Source: Streptomyces paradoxus (lineage in GTDB: Bacteria; Actinomycetota; Actinomycetes; Streptomycetales; Streptomycetaceae). From it: 64,000 nucleotides of DNA. The DNA is taken from contig NZ_JACHGV010000001.1 in NCBI RefSeq assembly GCF_014202475.1, forward strand, positions 248,001-312,000, given 5' to 3'. The notes beneath the pieces were generated by a model that was not told the origin of the DNA, ran no database searches, and saw nothing but the letters and a program-made list of their open reading frames with translations. The translations under genes and the position numbers were made by a program. Shown here piece by piece: positions 43,904-52,416 of this stretch (its first letter is position 1; each line of letters opens with the position of its first letter).

Positions 43904-44887
43904 TCAGTGCGCCGCGTCGAGCCTTGCGCGCTGGTCCGGGGTCAGCTCCAGGTCCACCGCCATCAGGTTCTCCTCCAGCTGTGCGACCGAGGAGACCCCG
44001 GCCAGCGGCAGGACGGGCAGTTCGCCGCCGATCTGCCAGGCGAGCACGACCTGGTTGACGGTCGCGCCGGTCTCCCGCGCCACCTCGCTCAGGGCCGCCA
44101 GCCGGGCCGGGGTGCCGGGGTGGTCGAAGTCGGCGGGCAGCCGCTCCGGGCGGGTGTAGGCGCCCCTCAGCAGCGGCGAGTACGCGACCAGGGTCAGGCC
44201 CGGCTCGGCCCTCAGGTAGCCGAGCAGGTCGGGGCCGGCGTGGCCGAGGCTGCCGTCCGGGAACAAGGCGTCGGGGACGTCGGTGCGGGGGCGCAGGTGG
44301 GTGTGGGCGTACTGGAGGACCTCGTAGCCGGGCAGTCCGGCTGCGGCGGCGACGGCCCGGGCCCGCTCCACGCGCCAGACGGCGTGGTTGCTCACGCCGA
44401 GCAGTCCGGCGGTGCCGTCGGCGACCAGGGCGGCGAAGGCCTCGACGGTCTCCTGGAGCGGGACGGTGTGGTCCTCTATGTGCGCGTACAGCAGGTCCAG
44501 CTTCTCCAGGCCGAGCCGTTCGCGGCTGCGCTCGGCAGACTCGCGGATCACCTTCGCGGACAGGCCCTCGGGGTTGTCGGTATAGCTGGTGCCGGGCGCA
44601 AGGGGGCGGGCGCCCAGCTTGGTCGCGACGACGATCTCGTCGCCGATGCCGCGGCTGCGCCGCCAGCGGCCGAGGAGTTCCTCGCTCTGGCCGCCCTGGC
44701 CGCCGTCGGCCCAGAACGCGTAGTTGTCGGACGTGTCGATGAAGTTCCCGCCGGCTTCGACGTAGCGGTCGAGCAGGGCGAAGGACGTCGCCTCGTCCGT
44801 CACCGAGCCGAACAGCATCGCGCCGAGCGCGAGGACACTCACCTCGCGGCGGGTCGTGGGGTTCGTGCCGATCGTGCGGTACTTCAC
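43904..44887 (-). CDS. Aldo/keto reductase
   Basis: A 327-residue AKR. FIDTSDNYA carries the catalytic Asp and Tyr, VVATKLGARP carries Lys, and DLLYAHIEDHTVPLQETVEA holds the catalytic His region. LAYSPL appears as LVAYSPLLRGAY, and the C-terminal NADPH site as VLPLAGVSSVAQLEENL. GTG 44887 (start VKYRTIG) has GGAGGGAG upstream. It probably reduces aldehydes or ketones with NADPH; the substrate is open. Its stop is 55 bases from the DUF427 start. Confidence 0.92.
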   Translation of the reverse strand: MKYRTIGTNPTTRREVSVLALGAMLFGSVTDEATSFALLDRYVEAGGNFIDTSDNYAFWADGGQGGQSEELLGRWRRSRGIGDEIVVATKLGARPLAPGTSYTDNPEGLSAKVIRESAERSRERLGLEKLDLLYAHIEDHTVPLQETVEAFAALVADGTAGLLGVSNHAVWRVERARAVAAAAGLPGYEVLQYAHTHLRPRTDVPDALFPDGSLGHAGPDLLGYLRAEPGLTLVAYSPLLRGAYTRPERLPADFDHPGTPARLAALSEVARETGATVNQVVLAWQIGGELPVLPLAGVSSVAQLEENLMAVDLELTPDQRARLDAAH

Positions 44888-44997
44888 GGGCGTCGCTCCC
44901 TCCGGCGGCCCCGGAGGTCGGGGCACGCTGGGGAGTCTTCAGCTTGGAGTGCTCTTGAGGTCAAGGGCGTGAGCACAACCCGTACGCACAACGGAAA

Positions 44998-45025
44998 GGC
45001 CCCGCAGGCATCGGCCTGCGGGACC
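44998..45025 (-). terminator. Terminator of the tRNA-Pro gene
   Basis: On the minus strand GGTCCCGCAGGC, loop CGAT, then GCCTGCGGGGCC and TTT. It lies about 10 bases after the tRNA 3' end. The stem has one mismatch. Confidence 0.8.
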
Positions 45026-45035
45026 TCTCGCACCG

Positions 45036-45109
<74 letters not shown>

Positions 45110-45207
45110 GTGCGCGCCACCCGCGGTGAGCCGCGTGATCGCGCGAGCAGCACTTTACCCCACACCCCTGGCCGCGCCGAAAGCGGGCCGCGCGGGACAA
45201 TCGGCGT

Positions 45208-45747
45208 ATGGGCAGCACAGGAGAGACCTACCCGGACCGGCCGGGCGACGCACGGGACCGCGACAGTGAGGGGCGGGCGCGCAATGCCCGCCCCAGGGAC
45301 GGTCTCGGGCGGCCCCTGCCGTACGGCGCGGACGGTGTGCCCCGGCAGCCCGAGGGCGTCGTCCGCACCCCCAAGGAGACCGTCACGGAAGCGCAGCGGC
45401 TGCTGGACGAGGGCAAGCCGTTCCATGCGCACGAGGTGTTCGAGGACGCGTGGAAGTCGGGGCCCGACCGGGAGCGCGAGCTGTGGCGCGGGCTCGCCCA
45501 GCTCGCCGTGGGGCTCACCCACGCCGCCCGGGGGAACCTGACCGGCGGGGCCCGGCTCTTGCGGCGCGGGGCGGGAGCGGCCGAGGCCTGGGTGTCCGGG
45601 GCCGGGCAGGCCCTGCCGCACGGAATCGACGTCGGGAGCGTGGCCGCGTGGGCGCGGGAACTGGCCGCGGACGTGGAACGAACCGGCCGGCCGGTGGACG
45701 CGGGGGCCCGGGCGCCCCGGCTGCGGGGTCCGGAGGCCGGGCGCTGA
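45208..45747 (+). CDS. DUF309-family protein
   Basis: A 179-residue protein. Residues about 58-115 hold the DUF309 signature: FHAHEVFEDAWKSGPDRERE then LWRGLAQLAVGLTHAARGN, a small helical hairpin fold. The first 55 residues are polar and poorly ordered (rich in D, R, G, P). ATG 45208 is chosen as the open start. The function of the family is unknown. It precedes cobF by 94 bases on the same strand. Confidence 0.9.
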   Translation: MGSTGETYPDRPGDARDRDSEGRARNARPRDGLGRPLPYGADGVPRQPEGVVRTPKETVTEAQRLLDEGKPFHAHEVFEDAWKSGPDRERELWRGLAQLAVGLTHAARGNLTGGARLLRRGAGAAEAWVSGAGQALPHGIDVGSVAAWARELAADVERTGRPVDAGARAPRLRGPEAGR

Positions 45748-45841
45748 GCTGCGGCGACGGACGCTCGCCCGGCCCACTGACGGGGGCGACGAGCCGACCC
45801 TCGGTGTACCCGTCCGGATCTCCGTGCGGCAGACTCGGGCC

Positions 45842-46612
45842 GTGCGAAAGATTCATGTCATCGGTATCGGTGCGGGCGACCCCGACCAGCTCACCCTCCA
45901 GGCGGTCAGGGCGCTGCGGAGCACGGACGTGTTCTTCATCCTGGAGAAGGGCGAGGTGAAGGCGGATCTCACCGGGCTGCGCCGGGACATGCTCGACGCG
46001 CACGTGCCCGAGGGGACGTACCGCGTCGTCGAGGCGCGCGACCCCGAGCGGGACCGCAGCGCCGGCGGTACGGCTTACTCCCCCGCCGTCGGGGACTGGC
46101 GCAGCGCCCGGGCCGACATCTACGAGCGGCTCATCGCCGAGGAGCTCGGCGAGGAGCAGACCGGCGCGTTCCTGGTGTGGGGCGACCCGTCGCTGTACGA
46201 CAGCACGCTGGGGATCCTGGAGGAGGTGCTGGAGCGGGGCGCCGTGACGTTCGAGTACGACGTCGTGCCCGGCATCAGCAGTGTCTCGGCGCTCGTCGCC
46301 CGGCACCGCACGGGCCTCAACCGCGTGGCCCGGCCGGTGCAGATCACCACCGGACGGCGGCTGGCGGAGGGCTTCCCGGAGGGCGTGGACGACGTGGTGG
46401 TCATGCTCGACGCCCACCAGACCTTCCGGCGGTACGCGCAGGAGGACGTCGACATCTACTGGGGCGCCTACATCGGCACTCCGGACGAGATCCTCGTCTC
46501 CGGCCCGATCGCCCAGGCGGCCCCCCGCATCGAGCGGCTGCGGGCCGAGGCCCGTGAGCGCAAGGGCTGGATCATGGACACGTATCTGCTGCGCAGAAAC
46601 CCCCGCGACTGA
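45842..46612 (+). CDS. cobF: Precorrin-6A synthase (deacetylating)
   Basis: A 256-residue SAM-dependent tetrapyrrole methylase. VIGIGAGDPDQLTLQAVRAL is the N-terminal signature, FLVWGDPSLYDSTLGILEEV the central one, and VVPGISSVSALVARH the third. The CobF-specific middle (VKADLTGLRRDML, AYSPAVGDWRSARADIYERL) sets it apart from CobM/CobJ. It methylates C-1 of precorrin-5 with loss of acetate in aerobic cobalamin synthesis. I chose GTG 45842 (RKIHVIG next); a start 18 bases earlier is possible. The cobK reductase that follows in the pathway is convergent at 46762. Confidence 0.93.
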   Translation: MRKIHVIGIGAGDPDQLTLQAVRALRSTDVFFILEKGEVKADLTGLRRDMLDAHVPEGTYRVVEARDPERDRSAGGTAYSPAVGDWRSARADIYERLIAEELGEEQTGAFLVWGDPSLYDSTLGILEEVLERGAVTFEYDVVPGISSVSALVARHRTGLNRVARPVQITTGRRLAEGFPEGVDDVVVMLDAHQTFRRYAQEDVDIYWGAYIGTPDEILVSGPIAQAAPRIERLRAEARERKGWIMDTYLLRRNPRD

Positions 46613-46756
46613 CGGGACGGGCGGGCACGTCACCGGGCACCCGCGGACAGCGACCTGAGTGTGGCGGTCGACGCGATCGCGAGGCGGCCGCTGGTGGACC
46701 TGGGCCATGGGCTGTCGCGCGGCCGGGAGAAGTCCCTCACCACCGGCTCGGTGTGA
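46613..46756 (+). pseudogene. Coding-like tail of an unknown gene after cobF
   Basis: The frame that continues after the cobF stop reads to TGA at 46754-46756. From about 46649 it gives DLSVAVDAIARRPLVDLGHG, LSRGREKSLTTGSV, and nearly every third base is G or C, as in real genes of this genome. No start codon with a ribosome site is visible. It could be the 3' remnant of a lost gene. Confidence 0.3.
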
Positions 46757-46761
46757 GCGTC

Positions 46762-47502
46762 CTACCCGATCCCCAGCCGTTCCAGCACGCCCTGGACATC
46801 GGGAACGGCCGTCACTCCGTCCGGCAGCGGCGGCCTCCGTACGACCACGACCGGCAGCCCGAGGTCCCGGGCCGCGGTCAGTTTGGCCGCCGTCGCCGCT
46901 CCGCCGCTGTCCTTGGTCACGAGGACGTCGACGCGGTGCTCGCGCAGCAGGGCCGTCTCGCCGGGGACGGTGAACGGGCCGCGGGCGAGCAGTACACGGG
47001 TGTTGGGCGGCATCGGCGGCCCGGGGGGATCCACCGACCGCACGACGAAGTGGAGTCGCGTCAGGTGGGCGAAGGAGGCCAGGCCGAGGCGCCCGGTGGT
47101 GAGGAGCACCCGGCGGCCGAGCTGCGGAAGCAGGCCGGCTGCCGCGTCCAGTGAGGGGACCGGGTGCCAGTGGTCGCCGGGGCCGGGCCGCCACCCGGGG
47201 CGGCGGAGCACCACCGCGGGGACGCCGGTCTCGGCCGCGGCGCGGGCGGCGTTGGCCGTGATCGACTCGGCGAACGGGTGCGTGGCGTCGACGAGCGCGT
47301 CCACACCCTGTTCCCGCAGCCACCCGGCCAGCCCCCGGGCCCCGCCGAAGCCCCCGACGCGCACCTCCCCGTCGAGCGCCCCCGGCTTGGCCGTACGTCC
47401 CGCGAGGGACGTCGTGACGCGGACACCGGGGCGCCCGGCCAGGGCGGCGGCCAGGGCACGGGCCTCGGCCGTGCCGCCGAGGACCAGAACGTGAGGGGAC
47501 AC
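46762..47502 (-). CDS. cobK: Precorrin-6A (or cobalt-precorrin-6A) reductase
   Basis: A 246-residue CobK/CbiJ protein. VLVLGGTAEARALAAALAG (residues 5-23) is the N-terminal NADPH motif; VDALVDATHPFAESITANAA is the family block; VDVLVTKDSGGAATAAKLTA and PVVVVRRPPLPDG close it. It reduces precorrin-6A to 6B in the corrin ring pathway, directly after the CobF product is methylated further. GTG 47502 is the start. It is convergent with cobF and divergent from the HAD gene (86-base gap). Confidence 0.95.
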   Translation of the reverse strand: MSPHVLVLGGTAEARALAAALAGRPGVRVTTSLAGRTAKPGALDGEVRVGGFGGARGLAGWLREQGVDALVDATHPFAESITANAARAAAETGVPAVVLRRPGWRPGPGDHWHPVPSLDAAAGLLPQLGRRVLLTTGRLGLASFAHLTRLHFVVRSVDPPGPPMPPNTRVLLARGPFTVPGETALLREHRVDVLVTKDSGGAATAAKLTAARDLGLPVVVVRRPPLPDGVTAVPDVQGVLERLGIG

Positions 47503-47588
47503 GGGGTCGAGCGTACGAGGTCGGGTTCCGCCCGGGGCGGGGCGGGTGGCGACCGGCGATCACCGCTCCCGGTCGTTATCGTCCTGCC

Positions 47589-48389
47589 ATGGAGTCCGTG
47601 CGTGCCGTGCTCATCGACATCGACGGGGTGCTCACCGTCTCGTGGCGGCCGTTGCCGGGGGCCGTCGAGGCGTTGCGGGAGGTCCGGGAGGCCGGCTTCG
47701 CCGTGCTGCTGGTCACCAACACCACCTCCCGCACCCGGGCGTCGATCGCCGGGACGCTGGCGGAGGCGGGGTTCCCGGTGTCCGCCGGGGACATCCTGAC
47801 CGCGCCCGCCGCCACCGCCGCGTACCTCGCCGAGCACTGTCCCGGTGCCCGGTGCGCGCTGCTCAACAGCGGCGACATCGTGGAGGACCTCGACGGAGTC
47901 ACGGTCGTCGAGGAGGGTGACACCGGGACCGTGCCGGATGTCGTCCTGGTCGGCGGGGCCGGTCCCGAGTTCGGGTACACGGCGCTCGACCGGGCCTTCG
48001 GGCATCTGCAGCGCGGGGCCCGGCTGGTGGCGATGCACCGCAACCTGTACTGGCGTACGGACGAGGGGCTGCGGCTGGATTCCGGGGCGTTCCTGGCCGG
48101 GCTGGAGCGGGCCGCCCGGGTGGAGGCCGAGATCACCGGCAAGCCGTCACGCGCGTTCTTCGCGTCGGCACTCGCCCGGCTGGGCGTCGGAGCGCAAGAG
48201 GCGGTGATGGTCGGGGACGACGTCGAGTCCGACGTGCTGGCGGCACAGCGGGCCGGGGTCACCGGGGTGCTCGTGCGGACCGGGAAGTTCCAGCCGGAGA
48301 CCCTGCGGGACGCCGACGGCACGCCCGACCACGTGATCGACTCCTTCGCGGACCTTCCGGCGCTGCTGCGGGAGTCAGCGCAGCAGTAG
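47589..48389 (+). CDS. HAD-IIA family hydrolase (sugar/phosphoryl phosphatase-like)
   Basis: A 266-residue HAD enzyme. Motif I is LIDIDGVLTVSW (nucleophile Asp), motif II VLLVTNTTSRT, lysine motif AEITGKPSRAFF, motif IV MVGDDVESDVLAAQRAG. The cap is type IIA (residues about 80-180). Length and motifs match NagD/LHPP-like phosphatases. It overlaps the convergent TauE/SafE gene by 15 bases. The substrate is unknown; lysine- or sugar-phosphate phosphatase activity is a family guess. Confidence 0.92.
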   Translation: MESVRAVLIDIDGVLTVSWRPLPGAVEALREVREAGFAVLLVTNTTSRTRASIAGTLAEAGFPVSAGDILTAPAATAAYLAEHCPGARCALLNSGDIVEDLDGVTVVEEGDTGTVPDVVLVGGAGPEFGYTALDRAFGHLQRGARLVAMHRNLYWRTDEGLRLDSGAFLAGLERAARVEAEITGKPSRAFFASALARLGVGAQEAVMVGDDVESDVLAAQRAGVTGVLVRTGKFQPETLRDADGTPDHVIDSFADLPALLRESAQQ

Positions 48390-49148
48390 TTGCAGACCGC
48401 CCACGACGGTCGCCGCGATGACGAGCTGTTCGAACAGCCGCTGGTTGATCCGGTGCACGGCCCACTTGCCCAGCAGCGCGCCGGGCACCACGAACGCCAC
48501 GAGCGCCAGGTCCAGGAGCAGGGAGCGGCCGTCGATCAGTCCGAGTCCCGCGCTGAAGGGCAGCTTGGAGACGTTGACGATCAGGAAGAAGAAGGCCGAG
48601 GTGCCGAGGAAGCCGAGCTTGCGGAAGCCCGCGGAGAGCAGGTACATCGACATCACGGGGCCGCCCGCGTTGGCGACCATGGTGGTGAAGCCGCCGAGGA
48701 CACCGTAGGAGCGGGCCTTGATCCGGCCCGAGCGCGTGGTGACCGACTCCGGGTCCTCCTCCTTCTCGGCCGTGCGCCGGCGCCACACCGTCACGGCCGC
48801 CATCAGCAGCAGGATCGCGCCGATCGAGGTCCGTACGACCGCGTCGTCCGCCCAGACCAGGAACACCGTGCCGACGACGACACCCGCGGCGACCGCCGGG
48901 AACAGCCGCCACAGCGTGGGCCAGTGGGCGTGGCGCCGGTAGGTGGCGACGGCCAGGAGGTCTCCGGCGATCAGGACGGGCAGCAGCACGCCGGTGGAGG
49001 CGCGGGCGGGCAGCACCGCCGCGAAGACGGCGAGGCTGACCGTGTTGGCCCCGCTCACGGCGGTCTTCGAGAAGCCGACGAGCAGGGCCGCGAAGGCGAG
49101 GGCGGCGAACTCCCAGCCGGTGATGTGCCAGAGCGTCATGGTGTTCAT
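48375..49148 (-). CDS. TauE/SafE-family sulfite/anion exporter
   Basis: A 257-residue membrane protein with about eight helices in two repeats. WEFAALAFAALLVGFSKTAV opens repeat 1, and YGVLGGFTTMVANAGGPVMS opens repeat 2, with the conserved G-x-AN-AGGP motif. Such proteins export sulfite, sulfoacetate or other organic anions. ATG 49148 (MNTMTLWH) is chosen; ATG 49139 is equally possible since neither has a strong ribosome site. The frame runs upstream but that sequence belongs to the thiolase gene's strand shadow. Confidence 0.9.
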   Translation of the reverse strand: MNTMTLWHITGWEFAALAFAALLVGFSKTAVSGANTVSLAVFAAVLPARASTGVLLPVLIAGDLLAVATYRRHAHWPTLWRLFPAVAAGVVVGTVFLVWADDAVVRTSIGAILLLMAAVTVWRRRTAEKEEDPESVTTRSGRIKARSYGVLGGFTTMVANAGGPVMSMYLLSAGFRKLGFLGTSAFFFLIVNVSKLPFSAGLGLIDGRSLLLDLALVAFVVPGALLGKWAVHRINQRLFEQLVIAATVVGGLQLLLR

Positions 49149-49222
49149 GCGAACACTGATGCTATGTGCAACGAACCGGTGCCCGTAAGCGCTGTCTCGC
49201 CTGGTGGGCCGGGCCGGGGCCG

Positions 49223-50410
49223 CTAGGACCGTTCGACGAGGACCGCGCTGCCCTGTCCCACGCCGACGCACATCGTGGCGAGGCCCCGTCCCGCCCCAGT
49301 GCGCCGCATCCGGTGGAGCAGCGTCGTGAGGATGCGGGCGCCGGAGCAGCCCAGGGGGTGGCCCAGCGCGATGGCGCCGCCGCTGGGGTTGACGAGGTCG
49401 GGGTCGATGCCGAGCTGGTCGACACAGGCCAGGGCCTGGGCGGCGAAGGCCTCGTTGAACTCGGCCTCCTCCAGGTCGCCGACGCTCCACCCGGCGCGGG
49501 TGAGCACCTTGCGGGTGGCGGGGACGGGGCCGATGCCCATGATGTCGGGGTGGACACCGGCGGAGGCGCCGGCGACGTAGCGGCCCAGCGACTCCAGGCC
49601 CAGGTCGTTCAGGGCCTCCTCGCTGACGAGGAGGAGGCCGGCGGCGCCGTCGTTCATCGGTGAGGCGTTGCCCGCGGTGACCGTGCCGCCGTCCCGGAAG
49701 ACGGGCTTCAGCCGGGCCAGCTTCTCGTACGAGGTGTCCTCGCGCACGCACTCGTCGGTGTCGACGACCACGCCGTCGGGGCGCTCCACCGGGAGGAGCT
49801 CGTCGTCGAAGTGGCCGTTCTTGCGGGCCAGGGCGGCGCGCTGGTGGCTGCGCAGGGCGAAGTCGTCCTGGCGTTCGCGCGGGATGCCGTACCGCGCGGC
49901 GACTTCCTCGGCGGTCTCGCCCATGGCCAGCAGGCCGTGCAGGTCGCGCATCGCCGGGTTGACCAGGCGCCAGCCGAGGCGGGTGTCGGCGGTCTCCATG
50001 CGGTGCGGCAGGGCGTCGTCGGGACGGGGCAGGACGAAGGGGGCGCGGCTCATCGACTCGGAGCCGCCCGCGATCACGACGTCCGCCTCGCCGGCGGCGA
50101 TGGTGCGGGCTGCCGTGGTCACGGCCTCCAGGCCCGAGGCGCAGAGGCGGTTGACGGTGGCGCCGGGCACGGATTCGGGGAGCCCGGCGAGCAGCGCGGC
50201 CATACGGGCGACGTTGCGGTTGTCCTCGCCTGCCTGGTTGGCTGCGCCCCAGTAGACGTCGTCGATCCGGGCGGGGTCCAGCGCGGGCACGCCGGTGACC
50301 AGGGCCCGGACGACGGCGGCGGCGAGATCGTCGGGCCGGATCGCCGAGAGGGATCCGCGCAGCTTGCCGATGGGGGTGCGGCGGGCGGCCGCGAAGTGGA
50401 CGGGACGCAC
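49223..50410 (-). CDS. Thiolase (acetyl-CoA C-acyltransferase, PcaF-like)
   Basis: A 395-residue thiolase. The nucleophile Cys is in NRLCASGLEAVTTAAR, the catalytic His in AIALGHPLGCSGARI, and the second Cys in CVGVGQGSAVLV. DDVYWGAANQAGEDNRNVAR and MAALLAGLPESVPGATVNRL closely match beta-ketoadipyl-CoA thiolases. GTG 50410 has GAGGAG 6 bases upstream. No other beta-oxidation gene is adjacent, so its role, fatty-acid or aromatic acid breakdown, is open. A TAGCA-C-TGCTA dyad lies just upstream. Confidence 0.94.
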   Translation of the reverse strand: MRPVHFAAARRTPIGKLRGSLSAIRPDDLAAAVVRALVTGVPALDPARIDDVYWGAANQAGEDNRNVARMAALLAGLPESVPGATVNRLCASGLEAVTTAARTIAAGEADVVIAGGSESMSRAPFVLPRPDDALPHRMETADTRLGWRLVNPAMRDLHGLLAMGETAEEVAARYGIPRERQDDFALRSHQRAALARKNGHFDDELLPVERPDGVVVDTDECVREDTSYEKLARLKPVFRDGGTVTAGNASPMNDGAAGLLLVSEEALNDLGLESLGRYVAGASAGVHPDIMGIGPVPATRKVLTRAGWSVGDLEEAEFNEAFAAQALACVDQLGIDPDLVNPSGGAIALGHPLGCSGARILTTLLHRMRRTGAGRGLATMCVGVGQGSAVLVERS

Positions 50411-50445
50411 GAGAGGCTCCTCACGCCGCGCATCAACGCGCATTA

Positions 50446-50460
50446 ATTAGCACTGCTAGT
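50446..50460. promoter_or_regulatory. Candidate operator upstream of the thiolase gene
   Basis: ATTAGCACTGCTAGT contains the perfect dyad TAGCA-C-TGCTA (50448-50458), 36 bases before the thiolase start, in an AT-richer patch. It could be bound by a TetR- or GntR-type acyl-CoA-sensing repressor; none is encoded next to it. Confidence 0.35.
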
Positions 50461-50594
50461 TTCGGACTATAGCCCCTTGACCCGCCGCCTGTGAAGATTC
50501 TGCGCCTTCCGAGGTTCCCGACAGGCCATTTCGCAGGCAGGACGATCCCCGCACCACGCGTTTGCACCAGTGTGCCCAGGGCACCCGCGCGTTC

Positions 50595-50852
50595 ATGGAG
50601 TGGTTGCGGAGCGCCGCCTGCGTGGACGAGGACCCCGAGCTGTTCTTTCCCGTGGGCACCGCCGGCCCCGCCCTGCGGGACGTGAGCGCCGCCAAGCGGG
50701 TCTGCGCACGCTGCCCGGTGACCGACCAGTGCCTGAGTTTCGCGCTGAGCAGCGGTCAGGCCGCGGGCGTGTGGGGCGGCACCGGCGAGGAGGAGCGCGA
50801 CGCACTGCTCCGGACGACCAGGAACGACGCGAGAAGGAGAAGTGCCCTATGA
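50595..50852 (+). CDS. WhiB-family iron-sulfur regulator
   Basis: An 85-residue Wbl protein. The four cluster cysteines are C9, C37, C40 and C46 (C-x2-C-x5-C in CARCPVTDQC), followed by GVWGGTGEEER, the conserved turn. ATG 50595 (MEWLRSAAC) is chosen because Wbl proteins start about eight residues before the first Cys. It likely carries a [4Fe-4S] cluster and works with sigma factor to respond to oxygen, NO or redox state. It overlaps the Dps gene by 4 bases (ATGA), a notable redox pairing. Which Wbl class it is cannot be told. Confidence 0.93.
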   Translation: MEWLRSAACVDEDPELFFPVGTAGPALRDVSAAKRVCARCPVTDQCLSFALSSGQAAGVWGGTGEEERDALLRTTRNDARRRSAL

Positions 50853-51325
50853 CGGCTGTGAGGAGCACACTGCCCGACGACGCCCGCAAGGTCTCCTGTG
50901 AAGCCCTCCAGGACACCCTGGTGGATCTGCTCGGGCTCTCGCTGGTCGGTAAGCAGGCGCACTGGAACGTCGTCGGCCCCCGGTTCCGGTCCATCCACCT
51001 CCAGCTCGACGAGGTGGTCACGACGGCACGGGACTTCGCCGACACCGTCGCGGAGCGGTCCGCGGCGCTGGGCGTTCCGCCGGACGGCCGGCCCGAGACC
51101 GTCGCCAAGGCCTTCACGCTGCCCGCCCCGAAGGAGGGCTGGGTGCGCGACTCGGACGCCGTGCAGGTGATGGTGGAGGCGCTGCAGGACGCGGTCGGCC
51201 GGCTGCGCCGGCGCATCGACGCGACCGAGAAGGCGGACCCGGTGACCCAGGACCTGCTGATCGGCATCACCGCGGAGCTGGAGAAGCAGCGCTGGATGTT
51301 CGACGCCGAGAACTTCCCCCGCTGA
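50849..51325 (+). CDS. Dps-family ferritin-like DNA-protection protein
   Basis: A 158-residue four-helix protein. The intersubunit ferroxidase residues are present with the right spacing: H38 (KQAHWNV), H50 and D54 (SIHLQLDE), and E69. The N-terminal tail is short. It oxidises Fe(II) with peroxide and stores iron, protecting DNA. ATG 50849 overlaps the WhiB stop (ATGA), with GAGAAGGAGA upstream, so both are made from one transcript. Confidence 0.94.
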   Translation: MTAVRSTLPDDARKVSCEALQDTLVDLLGLSLVGKQAHWNVVGPRFRSIHLQLDEVVTTARDFADTVAERSAALGVPPDGRPETVAKAFTLPAPKEGWVRDSDAVQVMVEALQDAVGRLRRRIDATEKADPVTQDLLIGITAELEKQRWMFDAENFPR

Positions 51326-51383
51326 CCTGCTGACCCGCGGCAACGGCACGGAGTATCCGACGTACGCACGGAAGGGGCAGGCG

Positions 51384-51728
51384 ATGACCGACGCCCTCGA
51401 ACTCGACGCGCTGTGGGAGGACTTCCACCGCGTGGTGAACATGACCTCGCAGGAACTCGCGGCCTGGCTGCGGGTCCGCGACGCCGACGAGGCCACCGAG
51501 CCGCTGCCGGACCAGGCGGGCTCGGCCACCGGGCAGCACGTTCTGGCGATCCTCCAGAAGCGGCGCACCGACCTGACCGAGGACGACCTGCGCGTGATGC
51601 GGAAGGTCGTGGACACGGTCACCAGCCAGGTGGACCTGGAGAACGCGCCCGAGCCGGAGGTGACGGCCGAGGACACCCGGCGCCGGCGCCGGCTGATGAC
51701 GGTCGGCCACGACACGCTGAAGGGGTAG
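51384..51728 (+). CDS. DUF3140-family protein
   Basis: A 114-residue polar protein. LELDALWEDFHRVVNMTSQE then LAAWLRV at the N-terminus and the acidic middle, closing RRRLMTVGHDTLKG, match the actinobacterial DUF3140 family of unknown function. ATG 51384 has GGGGCAGG upstream. It sits 58 bases after Dps and 4 bases before the endonuclease-like gene, probably one operon; members are thought to be DNA-associated, which I cannot confirm here. Confidence 0.85.
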   Translation: MTDALELDALWEDFHRVVNMTSQELAAWLRVRDADEATEPLPDQAGSATGQHVLAILQKRRTDLTEDDLRVMRKVVDTVTSQVDLENAPEPEVTAEDTRRRRRLMTVGHDTLKG

Positions 51729-51732
51729 GCAC

Positions 51733-52380
51733 GTGGGCCGCCCGGAGCGCGTCGTACGGGAACTCGTCGGCGCGCACGGCCGGACGTACGCCGAGGAGGC
51801 GGGCATCGGGCTGAAGGACGCCCCGCAGCCGCTGTACCGGCTGCTGGTGCTGTCCCACCTGCTCAGTGCCCGTATCCGCGGCTCGATCGCGCTGGCCACC
51901 GCCCGTGCCCTGCACGAGGCGGGGCTGCGCGATCCGCGGCGTATGGCGCGGGCCTCCTGGCAGGAACGGGTCGACGCCCTGGGCCGGGGCGGCTACCGGC
52001 GCTACGACGAGCGCACGGCCACCCAGCTCGGCGACGCCGCCGAGCTGCTGAACGAGCGGTGGGGCGGCGATCTGCGGCGGCTGCGCCGGGAGGCGGACGG
52101 CAAGGCCGCCGAACTGCGCCGCCTCCTCCAGGAGTTCCCCGGCCTCGGGCCTGCAGGTGCCGACATCTTCCTGCGCGAGGTGCAGGGCCTGTGGCCGGAG
52201 GCGGCTCCCTACGTGGACGCCAAGGCCCTCCAGGGAGCCGAGCGGCTGGACCTGCCCAAGGACCCGGAGCGCCTCACCGAACTGGCCGGTGACACCGACC
52301 CGGCCGTCCTCGCCGCCGCGCTGGTGCGGGCGGCGGTGGACAAGGAGGTCGCACAGGACACGCTGCGGCGTGCCGGGTGA
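51733..52380 (+). CDS. HhH-GPD-like DNA glycosylase/endonuclease
   Basis: A 215-residue helical protein resembling endonuclease III-type folds. LYRLLVLSHLLSARIRGSIA matches the N-terminal helix block, and FPGLGPAGADIFLREVQ (about residue 134) is a helix-hairpin-helix. The catalytic lysine of bifunctional EndoIII enzymes and the iron-sulfur cysteines are absent. GTG 51733 follows the DUF3140 stop by 4 bases. A DNA repair role is plausible with Dps nearby, but activity is unproven. Confidence 0.75.
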   Translation: MGRPERVVRELVGAHGRTYAEEAGIGLKDAPQPLYRLLVLSHLLSARIRGSIALATARALHEAGLRDPRRMARASWQERVDALGRGGYRRYDERTATQLGDAAELLNERWGGDLRRLRREADGKAAELRRLLQEFPGLGPAGADIFLREVQGLWPEAAPYVDAKALQGAERLDLPKDPERLTELAGDTDPAVLAAALVRAAVDKEVAQDTLRRAG

Positions 52381-52416
52381 CCGGCAGCTCCGCCGTCACC
52401 TACGTCCCGAGGCCGT

